Positions 1-7,666 of a DNA stretch of 64,000 nucleotides are shown one piece after another. Location of the stretch: assembly GCF_031764535.1 (NCBI RefSeq), contig NZ_CP134499.1:868001-932000 (forward strand), in the 5' to 3' direction. Positions within the stretch are counted from its first letter, which is position 1; every line of letters begins with the position of its first letter. Source of the stretch: Pseudomonas sp. SG20056. Its GTDB lineage: Bacteria; Pseudomonadota; Gammaproteobacteria; Pseudomonadales; Pseudomonadaceae. A program made the position numbers and the translations under genes. A model generated the notes under the pieces. It saw nothing but the letters and a program-made list of their open reading frames with translations. It was not told the origin of the DNA and did not search any database.

Positions 1-688
1 AGAGTACGATATCCGGCTGGTACAGCGGCAGCAGGTAGTTGAGGCTGTCGTTGACCACCTTGAGGTAGTCGTCATCGCCCATACCGTTGGGCAGGGGAAT
101 GTCCCAGTCGCTGGCGGCCTTGCGCGCCGGGTAATTCTTCTCGCAGTGCAGTGATACGGTGATTGCTTCCGGGGTGTTCTCCAGCAGGCGCGCGGTGCCA
201 TCGCCCTGGTGCACGTCGCAGTCGAAGATCAACACGCGCTGCGCTTTGCCGCTGGCCAGCAGGTAGTGGCTGATTACCGCCAGGTCATTGAAGATGCAGA
301 ACCCGGCCGGGTGATCGTAATGCGCATGGTGGGTGCCGCCGGCCAGGTGACAGGCCAGACCGTGTTGCAGCGCTTGCTCCGCCGCCAGCTGCGAGCCGCC
401 CACGGCGCGAATGGTGCGCTGCGCCAGAGCGGCGCTCCACGGTAGGCCGAGGCGGCGTTGTTCCTCATACGCCAGTTCGCCACTGGCAAAGCGCTGGATA
501 TAGTCCGGACAGTGGGTCAGGGCGAGTACGTCGGTGGGGCATAGCTCGGGGCGCAGCAGTTCGGCATCGGTGTTCAGGCCGCTTTCCACCAGGTGATCGC
601 GCAGCAGGCGAAACTTCTCCATGGGGAAGCGATGGTTGGCCGGGAAGGGCGGGCTGTAGTCGTCGTGGTAGACCAGCGGCAGGCGCAT
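1..688 (-). CDS. Histone deacetylase family protein (partial, C-terminus outside window)
   Basis: This is a zinc-dependent amidohydrolase of the histone deacetylase/acetylpolyamine amidohydrolase superfamily; 229 residues from the start are visible and the rest lies beyond the left edge. Family landmarks are clear: a His pair in GGTHHAHYDHPAGFC (about 119-131), the FND motif (about 133-135) and the metal-binding FDCDVHQGDG (about 155-164). Bacterial members deacetylate small acetylated amines or other acyl compounds, and the substrate cannot be told here. The ATG at 688 opens the conserved MRLPLVYHDDYSPPFP segment typical of this bacterial subgroup. Transcription runs leftward, divergent from the thioesterase gene. 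The family call is firm; the substrate is unknown. Confidence 0.9.
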   Translation of the reverse strand, partial: MRLPLVYHDDYSPPFPANHRFPMEKFRLLRDHLVESGLNTDAELLRPELCPTDVLALTHCPDYIQRFASGELAYEEQRRLGLPWSAALAQRTIRAVGGSQLAAEQALQHGLACHLAGGTHHAHYDHPAGFCIFNDLAVISHYLLASGKAQRVLIFDCDVHQGDGTARLLENTPEAITVSLHCEKNYPARKAASDWDIPLPNGMGDDDYLKVVNDSLNYLLPLYQPDIVL

Positions 689-856
689 GGTGGCGGGCTC
701 GGGTGGAAGTGGCCGAAGTATGGCTGCAGGCTCTGCTTGCGCTCAAGCCCAGCGGCCGATTGGCTAGAATGCTGCCATTATTGTCCACATCCATCTTTCA
801 GTCGGGCCGACAAGCGTTGGCAAAGTCTTTACCATCTCGCCCGCACTACCCCATAC

Positions 857-912
857 AGGGCACCTCTAAAAACGTCGGCGATGGAAACGCAGGTGGTTTT
901 TAGAGGTGCCCT
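857..912. repeat. 56-bp perfect terminal inverted repeat, MITE-like
   Basis: Two perfect 17-nt arms (857-873 and 896-912, reading AGGGCACCTCTAAAAAC and its complement) flank a 22-nt centre. It sits between the deacetylase and the thioesterase, about 30 nt upstream of the tesB start. There is no clear U-tract, so it is not an obvious intrinsic terminator. The size and perfect ends suggest a mobile palindromic unit or a solo pair of IS ends; no transposase is nearby. Confidence 0.6.
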
Positions 913-944
913 ACACAGCCAGATGCGTTAACAGGAGAGCATGC

Positions 945-1814
945 ATGAGTCAGGTGTTGAATGAGTTGGTCGCCCTGCTGACCCTGGAAACCATCGAGGA
1001 AAATCTATTTCGCGGCGTCAGCCAGGACCTCGGCTTTCGCCAGTTGTATGGTGGTCAGGTGCTCGGCCAATGTGTATCGGCGGCCAGCCAGACGGTCGAA
1101 GCCGCGCGCCATGTGCACTCCATGCACGGCTACTTCCTACGCCCCGGCGATGCCACGCTGCCGGTGGTGTATCAGGTTGAGCGCGTGCGTGATGGCGGTA
1201 GCTTCAGTACGCGGCGGGTGACGGCGATCCAGAAGGGCAAGCCGATCTTTACCTGCAGCGCATCGTTCCAGTTCGATGAAGAAGGTTTTCATCATCAGAA
1301 TCTGATGCCAGAAGTGCCAGGGCCTGAAGAGCTGAAGTCGGAAACCGAACTGGCGCGCCTAGTGGTGGATGCCTTGCCGGAGCGTATGCGTGAGCGGGCA
1401 GTGAGCGACAAACCGATTGAGATTCGTCCGGTCACGGTGGGCAATCCTTTTGCGCCCAAGCCCAGCGATCCGGTCAAGCATGTATGGTTTCGCGCCGCTG
1501 GCGAGCTGCCGGATGAGCCGCAACTGCACAAGCTGCTGCTGGCTTACGCCAGTGACTTCAATCTGCTGACCACCTCGATGCTGCCGCACGGCGTCTCGGT
1601 GTGGCAGAAGTTTATGCAGGTTGCCAGCCTCGACCACTCGCTGTGGTTCCACGGCAACCTGCGCATGGACGACTGGCTGCTCTACAGCATGGACAGCCCC
1701 TGGGCCGGCAACGCCCGTGGTTTCTCCCGTGGCAGCATCTTCAACCGCCAGGGCCAGTTGGTCGCCTCGGTCGCCCAAGAGGGGCTGACCCGGGTCCGTG
1801 AGGACTGGAAATGA
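945..1814 (+). CDS. tesB: Acyl-CoA thioesterase II (TesB)
   Basis: This 289-residue cytoplasmic double-hotdog thioesterase hydrolyses acyl-CoA to free fatty acid and CoA; E. coli TesB has 286 residues. The sequence shows the N-terminal hotdog with LYGGQVLGQC and MHGYFLRPGD, and the C-terminal hotdog with LAYASDFNLLTTSMLPHG (the catalytic-Asp region) and HGNLRMDDWLLY. The ATG at 945 is chosen because an AGGAGA ribosome site lies 6 nt upstream and the family begins MSQVLNELV; an in-frame upstream extension overlaps the palindrome and is not conserved-looking. The HAD gene starts 16 nt after the stop and is probably cotranscribed. Confidence 0.95.
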   Translation: MSQVLNELVALLTLETIEENLFRGVSQDLGFRQLYGGQVLGQCVSAASQTVEAARHVHSMHGYFLRPGDATLPVVYQVERVRDGGSFSTRRVTAIQKGKPIFTCSASFQFDEEGFHHQNLMPEVPGPEELKSETELARLVVDALPERMRERAVSDKPIEIRPVTVGNPFAPKPSDPVKHVWFRAAGELPDEPQLHKLLLAYASDFNLLTTSMLPHGVSVWQKFMQVASLDHSLWFHGNLRMDDWLLYSMDSPWAGNARGFSRGSIFNRQGQLVASVAQEGLTRVREDWK

Positions 1815-1830
1815 GCCGTGAGGATTGCAA

Positions 1831-2427
1831 GTGAATCTGAGCGCTGCCCGCCATTGGGTGTTTGATATGGACGGCACCCTGACCCAGGCGGTGCATGACT
1901 TCGAGGCGATCAAGCGGGCATTGGATATTCCGCTGGCGGACGACATTCTTGGTCATCTGGCGTCGCTGCCTGAGGCTGTGGCCGCCGCCAAGCACGCCTG
2001 GTTGCTGGAGCATGAGCGTGAGCTGGCTGTGGCTTCGCAGCCTGCCCCGGGGGCGATTGAACTGGTGCGCGAGCTGCACGGACGTGGCTGCCGCCTCGGC
2101 ATTCTCACCCGCAATGCCCATGAGCTGGCGCTGCTGACCTTGCGCGCCATCGGTCTGGACGACTGCTTTGCCGTGGCGGACGTGATCGGCCGTGACGAAG
2201 CGCCGCCCAAGCCTGATCCGGGTGGCCTGCTGCATTTCGCTCGCACCTGGCAGGTGGCGCCGAGCGAGCTGGTGATGGTGGGCGATTACCGCTTTGACCT
2301 GGAATGCGCCCGCGCTGCCGGGGCGCGCAGTGTGCTGGTCAACCTGGCAGAAAACCCCTGGCCGGAGCTGGTCGATCATTTCGCGGTGGATTGCCGGGCC
2401 TTGCAGCAGGCTCTAGGCCTTCAATGA
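1831..2427 (+). CDS. HAD-superfamily hydrolase (phosphoglycolate-phosphatase-like)
   Basis: A 198-residue haloacid-dehalogenase-type phosphatase. All four HAD motifs are visible: FDMDGTLT near residue 12 (nucleophile and acid Asp), ILTRN (motif II), the Lys in PPKPDP (motif III) and MVGDYRFDLECARAAG (motif IV). A small helical cap after motif I places it in subfamily IA, so it should dephosphorylate a small phospho-metabolite. The GTG at 1831 is preferred because TGAGGA lies 6 nt upstream; a TTG two codons earlier is possible. It follows tesB closely and overlaps the end of the convergent cueR by 7 nt. The exact substrate cannot be read from sequence. Confidence 0.88.
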   Translation: MNLSAARHWVFDMDGTLTQAVHDFEAIKRALDIPLADDILGHLASLPEAVAAAKHAWLLEHERELAVASQPAPGAIELVRELHGRGCRLGILTRNAHELALLTLRAIGLDDCFAVADVIGRDEAPPKPDPGGLLHFARTWQVAPSELVMVGDYRFDLECARAAGARSVLVNLAENPWPELVDHFAVDCRALQQALGLQ

Positions 2428-2819
2428 CAACAGCCGGACTCCAGATCCTTGAGGATCGGGCAGTCCGGGCGGTCGTTGCCCTGGCAGTTGTCCATCAACT
2501 CCTTGAGGGTGTCGCGCAGGCCGCTGAGTTCGCTGATTTTGCGTTCCAGTTCGGCGATATGGGTAGCGGCCAGGGCTTTCACATCGGCACTGGCACGTTG
2601 GCGGTCCTGCCACAGGGCCAGTAGCTGGCTGACTTCGGCCAGGGAAAAGCCCAGATCGCGCGAGCGTTTGATAAACGCCAGGCGATGCAGGTCCTGCTGG
2701 CTGTACTGACGGTAACCGCTGTCGGTGCGGCCGGCCTCGGGCAGTAGGTCGATGCTTTCGTAGTAGCGAATCATCTTGGCGCTAAGGCCGGTTTTCTTGG
2801 CGGCTTGGCCGATGTTCAT
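2421..2819 (-). CDS. cueR: Cu(I)-responsive MerR-family regulator CueR
   Basis: A 132-residue MerR-family regulator. The N-terminal winged helix reads MNIGQAAKKTGLSAKMIRYYE, followed by the dimerisation coiled coil. The C-terminal metal loop has two Cys separated by seven residues (CQGNDRPDC), the arrangement CueR uses for Cu(I), and the protein ends in a CCH tail. CueR activates promoters with an over-long 19-bp spacer by twisting the DNA. The gene starts 22 nt after copA on the same strand, so copA-cueR is probably one operon, and CueR-type promoters are visible before copA and copZ. Ag(I) response is also usual for this family. Confidence 0.93.
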   Translation of the reverse strand: MNIGQAAKKTGLSAKMIRYYESIDLLPEAGRTDSGYRQYSQQDLHRLAFIKRSRDLGFSLAEVSQLLALWQDRQRASADVKALAATHIAELERKISELSGLRDTLKELMDNCQGNDRPDCPILKDLESGCCH

Positions 2820-2841
2820 GGTTTTTCTCCTGCCCTGCGGC

Positions 2842-5229
2842 TTATTCGTGGTCCTTGGGCTTCCAGGTTTTCAGCAGCAGAGCATTGCTCACCACGCTGA
2901 CGCTGCTTAGCGCCATGGCCGCCCCAGCGAGCATCGGATTGAGCAGGCCGGCGGCCGCCAACGGAATGCCGACCAGGTTATAGGCGAAGGCCCAGAACAG
3001 GTTCTGGCGGATCTTGTTGTAGGTGCGTCGGCTGATATCCAGGGCGTCGGCCACCAGGCGCGGGTCGCCGCGCATCAGGGTGATGCCGGCGGCGTGCATG
3101 GCCACATCGGTGCCGCTGCCCATGGCGATGCCGACATCGGCAGCGGCCAGCGCGGGCGCGTCGTTGATGCCGTCGCCGACCATGGCCACCACCGCGTGTT
3201 TTTTCAGCTCGCTGATGATCGCCGCCTTGTCCGCCGGCAGCACCTCAGCATGCGCGGCGCTGATGCCCAGGGTCTCAGCCACCGCCTTGACGCTGCCGGG
3301 GTTGTCGCCGCTGATCAGGTGGCTGGCAATGCCTTGAGCGGTCAGCGCGGCGATGGCATCGGCTGCACCTGGCTTGAGCGTGTCACCAAAGGCAAACAGG
3401 CCGAGCACCTGCGGTTGCGGCGCCAATTCCAGCAGCCAGGACAGGGTGCGGCCTTCGGCCTCCCAGGCCAGGGCGTCGGCGGCCAGTTCATCGTGGTGCA
3501 GGAAGTGTTCTTCCAGCAGGCGCAGGTTGCCCAGGGCTAATTGCCGCTCGCCGATCTGCCCGGTGATACCGCGGCCGGCCAGTGCTTTGCTGTTGCTGAC
3601 TTCTGCGAGGCTCAGCTGCTGCTCCGTGCTCTGATCCAATACCGCCTTGGCCAGCGGATGTTCGCTGCCACGCTGCAGGGCGCCGGCCAGTTGCAGCAGC
3701 TGAGTTGTGTCGCCATCGACCGCGCGCAGATGGGCGATACGCGGGCTGCCTGCGGTCAGGGTGCCGGTCTTGTCGAAGGCCACCAGGGTTACTGAGTGGG
3801 CGATTTCCAGGGCTTCGGCGTCCTTGATCAGAATACCGTGGCGCGCCGCCACGCCGGTGCCGGCCATGATCGCCGTGGGCGTGGCCAGGCCAAGGGCGCA
3901 AGGGCAGGCGATGACCAGCACGGCCACGGCATTGAGCAGTGCGGTTTCGATACCCGCGCCAAGCAGCAGCCAGCCGAGCAGGGTAGCCAGGGCGATCAGC
4001 AGCACGCTGGGCACGAAGACCTGGCTGACTTTATCCACCAGCTTCTGGATCGGCGCTTTCGCGGCCTGGGCATCTTCGACCAGGCGAATAATCCGCGACA
4101 GCACGGTTTCCGCGCCCAGAGCTGTGGTTTCCACCAGCAGGCGGCCTTCGCCGTTGATGGCTCCGGCCGTGACGCGATCACCCGGCTGTTTGGGTTGTGG
4201 CAGGCTTTCGCCGCTGATCAGCGCTTCATCGGTGTGGCTCTGGCCTTCGCGAACCAGGCCGTCGACCGGGAAACGCTCGCCGGGCTTGACCACAATGCAG
4301 TCGCCCAGCTGCAGCTCAGCCAGCGCCACCCATTGCTCGACGCCATCCTGCAGGCGCATGGCGCGTTCCGGACGCAGCGCCTGCAGAGCGCGGATGGCGC
4401 TGCTGGTCTGGCGTTTGGCGCGGCTTTCCAGGTATTTGCCGAGCAGGATCAGCGTGATGATCACTGCCGAGGCTTCGAAGTACAGGTGCGGCATGCTGTT
4501 GGCCGGACTTACCGCCCACTGATACAGGCTCAGGCCGTAGGCGGCGCTGGTGCCGATGGCCACCAGCTGGTCCATATTCCCGGCACGGGCGCGCAGGGCA
4601 CTCCAGGCCGCGCGGTAGAAGCGCGCGCCGAAGATAAATTGCACCGGCGTGGCCAGGGCGAACTGCAGCCAGGCCGGCAGCATCCAGTGCAGACCGAAGG
4701 GTTCGACGAGCATCGGGATGACCAGCGGTACGGTCAGCACAATCGCCAGCAGCAGCGACCAGCGCTCGCGTTGCAGATGCCGGTCAGCTGTTGGTTGGGC
4801 CTGGGATGCATCGTCTCGCAGGCTGGCGCGGTAGCCGGCCTGGCTGACGGCACGTAGCAACACCTGATGATCAGTGCCGCGCAGCACCTGCAGCTGCGCC
4901 CGTTCGCTGGCCAGGTTGACACTGACCGAGAGCACCCCAGGTTGCTGCGCCAGGGCGCGCTCGATACGCCCGGCACAGCTGGCGCAGGTCATGCCAGAAA
5001 GCGCCAGCTCCAGGCGTTCGCTAGGTACCTCATAACCGGCTGCGCTAACGGCATTGACCAGTTGCTCCAGGCTGTCTGCGGGCGCTTCGACACGCGCCTG
5101 TTCACTGGCCAGGTTGATGCTGACGCTGGCGACATCGGTCACCTTGACCAACGCGCGCTCGACCCGCCCAGCGCAGCTGGTGCAGGTCATACCGCTGATG
5201 GGCAGGTTGAAGGTGGTGAGGCTGGACAT
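2842..5229 (-). CDS. copA: Cu(I)-exporting P1B-type ATPase CopA
   Basis: A 795-residue inner-membrane ATPase that pumps Cu(I) from cytoplasm to periplasm. In order it shows two HMA domains with CxxC motifs (Cys16/19 in GMTCTSC and Cys82/85 in GMTCASC), membrane helices from about residue 158, the actuator loop ISGES (about 339-343), the transport motif CPC (442-444), the phosphorylated Asp in DKTGT (486-490) and the hinge [10 protein letters not shown]. The start at 5229 is preferred over a frame extension of nine codons because GGAGGA lies 6 nt upstream. It heads the copA-cueR operon and is preceded by a CueR box; copZ, on the other side, supplies the matching chaperone. Confidence 0.96.
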   Translation of the reverse strand: MSSLTTFNLPISGMTCTSCAGRVERALVKVTDVASVSINLASEQARVEAPADSLEQLVNAVSAAGYEVPSERLELALSGMTCASCAGRIERALAQQPGVLSVSVNLASERAQLQVLRGTDHQVLLRAVSQAGYRASLRDDASQAQPTADRHLQRERWSLLLAIVLTVPLVIPMLVEPFGLHWMLPAWLQFALATPVQFIFGARFYRAAWSALRARAGNMDQLVAIGTSAAYGLSLYQWAVSPANSMPHLYFEASAVIITLILLGKYLESRAKRQTSSAIRALQALRPERAMRLQDGVEQWVALAELQLGDCIVVKPGERFPVDGLVREGQSHTDEALISGESLPQPKQPGDRVTAGAINGEGRLLVETTALGAETVLSRIIRLVEDAQAAKAPIQKLVDKVSQVFVPSVLLIALATLLGWLLLGAGIETALLNAVAVLVIACPCALGLATPTAIMAGTGVAARHGILIKDAEALEIAHSVTLVAFDKTGTLTAGSPRIAHLRAVDGDTTQLLQLAGALQRGSEHPLAKAVLDQSTEQQLSLAEVSNSKALAGRGITGQIGERQLALGNLRLLEEHFLHHDELAADALAWEAEGRTLSWLLELAPQPQVLGLFAFGDTLKPGAADAIAALTAQGIASHLISGDNPGSVKAVAETLGISAAHAEVLPADKAAIISELKKHAVVAMVGDGINDAPALAAADVGIAMGSGTDVAMHAAGITLMRGDPRLVADALDISRRTYNKIRQNLFWAFAYNLVGIPLAAAGLLNPMLAGAAMALSSVSVVSNALLLKTWKPKDHE

Positions 5230-5260
5230 GGGTGGTCCTCCATTGAGCTCCAGCACAGGA

Positions 5261-5288
5261 TCAACCTTGCCATGCTGGCAAGGTCAAG
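5261..5288 (-). promoter_or_regulatory. CueR-type promoter/operator for copA
   Basis: Reading leftward, a -35 TTGACC is followed by a 19-bp spacer and a -10-like GATCCT. The spacer region carries a perfect dyad, ACCTTGCCA and TGGCAAGGT, separated by 3 nt (5264-5272 and 5276-5284). A 19-bp spacer with this dyad is the known layout of CueR-activated promoters. It lies 32-59 nt before the copA start. Confidence 0.85.
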
Positions 5289-5294
5289 CGTTGT

Positions 5295-5446
5295 TTTATG
5301 GCGTTGCCATCCATGGCCGCCACCCTGCGGGCCGTCGCTGCGCGACGTTAAAAATCGCTCCCGGCGATTTTTTATGGCTTTGCCATCCATGGCCACTACC
5401 CTGCGGGCCGTTACTGCGCGACGTTAACAATCGCGCCCGACGATTT
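5295..5446 (+). repeat. Two tandem 76-bp copies of a structured repeat
   Basis: Units 5295-5370 and 5371-5446 each consist of a 12-nt direct repeat (TTTATGGCGTTG / TTTATGGCTTTG) and a 64-nt core beginning CCATCCATGG; a partial third direct repeat follows at 5447. Each core can form a weak hairpin around CCCTGCGGG, a hairpin around GCTGCGC (clean in the first unit, GTCGC/GCGAC) and a terminator-like hairpin (AAAATCGC with GCGATTTT) followed by a T-run on the plus strand. The two units differ at many loop positions. They separate the copA and copZ promoters. A third copy lies inside a gene at 20077-20151. Confidence 0.85.
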
Positions 5447-5453
5447 TTTATCC

Positions 5454-5482
5454 CTTGACCTTATCCTTATGGCAAGGCCAAG
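5454..5482 (+). promoter_or_regulatory. CueR-type promoter/operator for copZ
   Basis: TTGACC at 5455-5460 is followed by a 19-bp spacer and an AAGACT -10-like hexamer. The spacer holds an imperfect version of the CueR dyad (ACCTTATCC with TGGCAAGGC). It lies about 50 nt before the copZ start and immediately after the tandem repeat units. The dyad is weaker than at copA, so regulation is inferred from layout and neighbours. Confidence 0.7.
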
Positions 5483-5532
5483 ACTGCATCTATCCGTTTA
5501 CCATGGCGGCTTATTTATTCAGGAGGTTGTTT

Positions 5533-5745
5533 ATGCAGGTTTCTCAGGTTCACGCATTCCGTGTCGATGGCATGACTTGCCAGGGATGCGTCAAAACCAT
5601 CAGCGAGGCGCTGTTGGCTTGCGACCCGGCGGCTGATGTGAAAGTGAAGTTTCCCGGTGGTGAAGTGCGCGTGAGCAGCAGTGTGCCGGTCGATCAGCTG
5701 ATGGTCGCCATCGTCGAGCAAGGCTACGGCGTCAGCCTGGCGTAA
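5533..5745 (+). CDS. copZ: Copper chaperone CopZ (HMA domain)
   Basis: A 70-residue single heavy-metal-associated domain with the Cu(I)-binding motif GMTCQGC (Cys near residues 16 and 19). Such proteins bind cytoplasmic Cu(I) and hand it to CopA or CueR. The ATG at 5533 is supported by AGGAGG seven nt upstream; the frame runs further upstream but without domain sequence. It is transcribed divergently from copA under its own CueR-like promoter. Its 3' end overlaps the end of the convergent tetR gene by 14 nt. Confidence 0.92.
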   Translation: MQVSQVHAFRVDGMTCQGCVKTISEALLACDPAADVKVKFPGGEVRVSSSVPVDQLMVAIVEQGYGVSLA

Positions 5746-6376
5746 AAGCTGCGACGTTTGGCCAGTCGCGGATCAACCCGCGAAAGCAGGCGTCGATCAT
5801 CGGCGCGGCGTCGCTGAGCGGGTCGAACAGATTGGGGTCGCGCGACCAGTCGTAGAACAGGCCGATCAGCAACGCATGCACGGTGCGCGCGGCCAAGCGC
5901 GGCGTCAGCCCTTCATGCAGGCGCAGACGCACTGACTGCGTGTTGAACTGTTGTTCGCAGAGCGCGATAAACAGGTTGATAAAGGCTTCTTGGCGCTCTT
6001 CGGCTTCGCGCAGTTCTTCGGTGAATTCACACCTGCGCAGCAGGATGGTGAAGATGCGCTTCTTCTGTGGCTCACGGGCCAGGTTCTCGATAGCCTCGAT
6101 ACACAGCTCGCGCAGGGTCTGTAGTGGGTCGTGCTCGGGACAGCCGCGCATGCGTTCGGCGAGCTGTTCCGGCGGTAGCCGCACCTGATTGAGCATGGCG
6201 TTGAACAGGTCGGCCTTGTTGGCAAAGTGCCAATACACCGCACCGCGCGTCACCCCCGCGTGCCGGGCGATGTGCTCCAGGCTGGTGTGCGCCACACCTT
6301 TTTCCAGAAACAGCGTTTCGGCGGCCTCAAGGATCGCGCAACGGGTTTTCTCGGCTTCTTCTTTGGTTCGACGCAT
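5732..6376 (-). CDS. TetR-family repressor of the RND pump (TtgR/AcrR-like)
   Basis: A 214-residue TetR-family protein. The N-terminal helix-turn-helix reads HIARHAGVTRGAVYWHFANKADLF (about residues 31-54), very like TtgR and AcrR, and the C-terminal region is the TetR_C_2 type found in multidrug-efflux repressors. The start MRRTKEEAEKTR at 6376 matches the MRRTKEEA opening of this group; a longer frame upstream runs across the operator. It is divergent from the RND adaptor/pump genes with a TtgR-like operator between. The likely role is ligand-relieved repression of that pump; the inducer is unknown. Confidence 0.9.
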   Translation of the reverse strand: MRRTKEEAEKTRCAILEAAETLFLEKGVAHTSLEHIARHAGVTRGAVYWHFANKADLFNAMLNQVRLPPEQLAERMRGCPEHDPLQTLRELCIEAIENLAREPQKKRIFTILLRRCEFTEELREAEERQEAFINLFIALCEQQFNTQSVRLRLHEGLTPRLAARTVHALLIGLFYDWSRDPNLFDPLSDAAPMIDACFRGLIRDWPNVAAFTPG

Positions 6377-6441
6377 GGCGGTAGGCGTATTTCTGGCTAG
6401 GCTCAGCACAAAGTGTAATGAACTTAAGGGTAATGTTCTAT

Positions 6442-6463
6442 TTACAAACACTTGTGTATGTAA
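6442..6463. promoter_or_regulatory. TtgR/AcrR-like operator
   Basis: The partial dyad TTACAAACA / TGTATGTAA with a 4-nt centre lies between the divergent repressor and the RND operon. It closely resembles the TTACAAACA...TGAATGTAA operator known for TtgR. Its position, 66-87 nt before the repressor start and 52-73 nt before the adaptor start, would let one dimer pair control both directions. Confidence 0.7.
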
Positions 6464-6514
6464 CTAGCATTGCCGGTCTCAAACGTTGCGCCTTGCGTTT
6501 ATTCGGAGACATCC

Positions 6515-7654
6515 ATGCTTTTTCCCCGTCGTCTGCCGGTCACTGCCGGTTCCTTGCTGTTGGCTTTTTTGGCCGCCCCGCTGTTTGCCGCCGATGCTCC
6601 GCCAGCACCCGAGGTGGTGGTAGAGACTGTCAAGGCCGAAGCATTGCCGCTGGAGCTTGAGTATTCCGCGCGTACTGCCGGTTTCCGTGAAGTGCAGGTG
6701 CGGGCCCAGGTCAGTGGCATCCTGCAGGAGCGCACTTATCTGGAGGGTAGCCAGGTCAAGAAAGGCCAGGTGATGTTTCGCATTGATCCGCGTACCTACC
6801 AGGCCGCACTGAGCCGTGCCAAGGGTGCTCTGGCGCAGGAACAGGCGCGCTATCGACAGACCGAACGTGACCTTAAGCGTATCCGCGAGCTGCAGAAGAA
6901 GGGCTTTGCCAGTGAAAGCGAACTGGACAATGCGGTCTCCAATTTCGAGCAGAGCAAGGCAAATATCCAGGCTGCCGAAGCCGAAGTGCAGTCCAAGCAG
7001 ATCGACCTCGACTACACCACGGTAAAAGCCCCTATCTCCGGGATTACCAGCAAGGAAACCGTCTCCGAAGGCAGTCTGATGGTGGCCGGTGATCCGAGTG
7101 CCAGTCTGCTGAGCAATATCACTCAGCTGGACCCGATCTACGTCAACTTCGCCGCCCCCGACTCTGATGTGGAGAGCGTGCGCAGTGGCCTGCAGAACGG
7201 CAGCCTGGTGCTGCCGGAAGACGGCAAGATGAGTGTGCAGATCAAGCTCGGTGACGGCAGCGTTTACCCACTGGAAGGCAAGGTGGACTTCACCGACAGC
7301 CTGGTGGATCGCGGTACCGGTACTGTCAGCGCGCGTGCGGTGGTGCCTAACCCGGATCAGACGCTGTTGCCGGGTCAGTTCGTTCGGGTGCAGGTCAAAG
7401 GCCTGAGCATCCCCAACGCCATGACCCTGCCAGAGCGCGCGATTGCCCAGGGCCCAGGTGGCACCTTTGTTTATGTGGTGGATGAAGGTGGCGTGGCGCG
7501 CATGCGTCAGGTTACTACCGGACACACCGCCAAAGGCCGCTGGGTGATTGTCTCCGGCATCAGCGCCGGTGATCGGGTGATCGTCGAGGGCCTGCCGAAG
7601 GTGCGTCCAGACAGCCCGGTTAAAGTCGCCGCCCCAGCCGCCAGCCAATCCTAA
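6515..7654 (+). CDS. RND efflux periplasmic adaptor subunit (AcrA/MexA family)
   Basis: A 379-residue membrane-fusion protein that bridges an RND pump to an outer-membrane channel. It has a signal peptide (MLFPRRLPVTAGSLLLAFLAAPLFAADA), a lipoyl half-motif around VRAQVSGILQERTYLEGSQVKKGQVMFRID, a long alpha-hairpin (about 95-165) and the second lipoyl half plus beta-barrel from DYTTVKAPISG. There is no lipobox Cys at the cleavage site, so unlike MexA or AcrA it seems not to be lipidated. The ATG at 6515 follows CGGAG and begins the signal peptide. The pump gene starts 12 nt after its stop. Confidence 0.92.
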   Translation: MLFPRRLPVTAGSLLLAFLAAPLFAADAPPAPEVVVETVKAEALPLELEYSARTAGFREVQVRAQVSGILQERTYLEGSQVKKGQVMFRIDPRTYQAALSRAKGALAQEQARYRQTERDLKRIRELQKKGFASESELDNAVSNFEQSKANIQAAEAEVQSKQIDLDYTTVKAPISGITSKETVSEGSLMVAGDPSASLLSNITQLDPIYVNFAAPDSDVESVRSGLQNGSLVLPEDGKMSVQIKLGDGSVYPLEGKVDFTDSLVDRGTGTVSARAVVPNPDQTLLPGQFVRVQVKGLSIPNAMTLPERAIAQGPGGTFVYVVDEGGVARMRQVTTGHTAKGRWVIVSGISAGDRVIVEGLPKVRPDSPVKVAAPAASQS

Positions 7655-7666
7655 GGAGCGTCCCCG

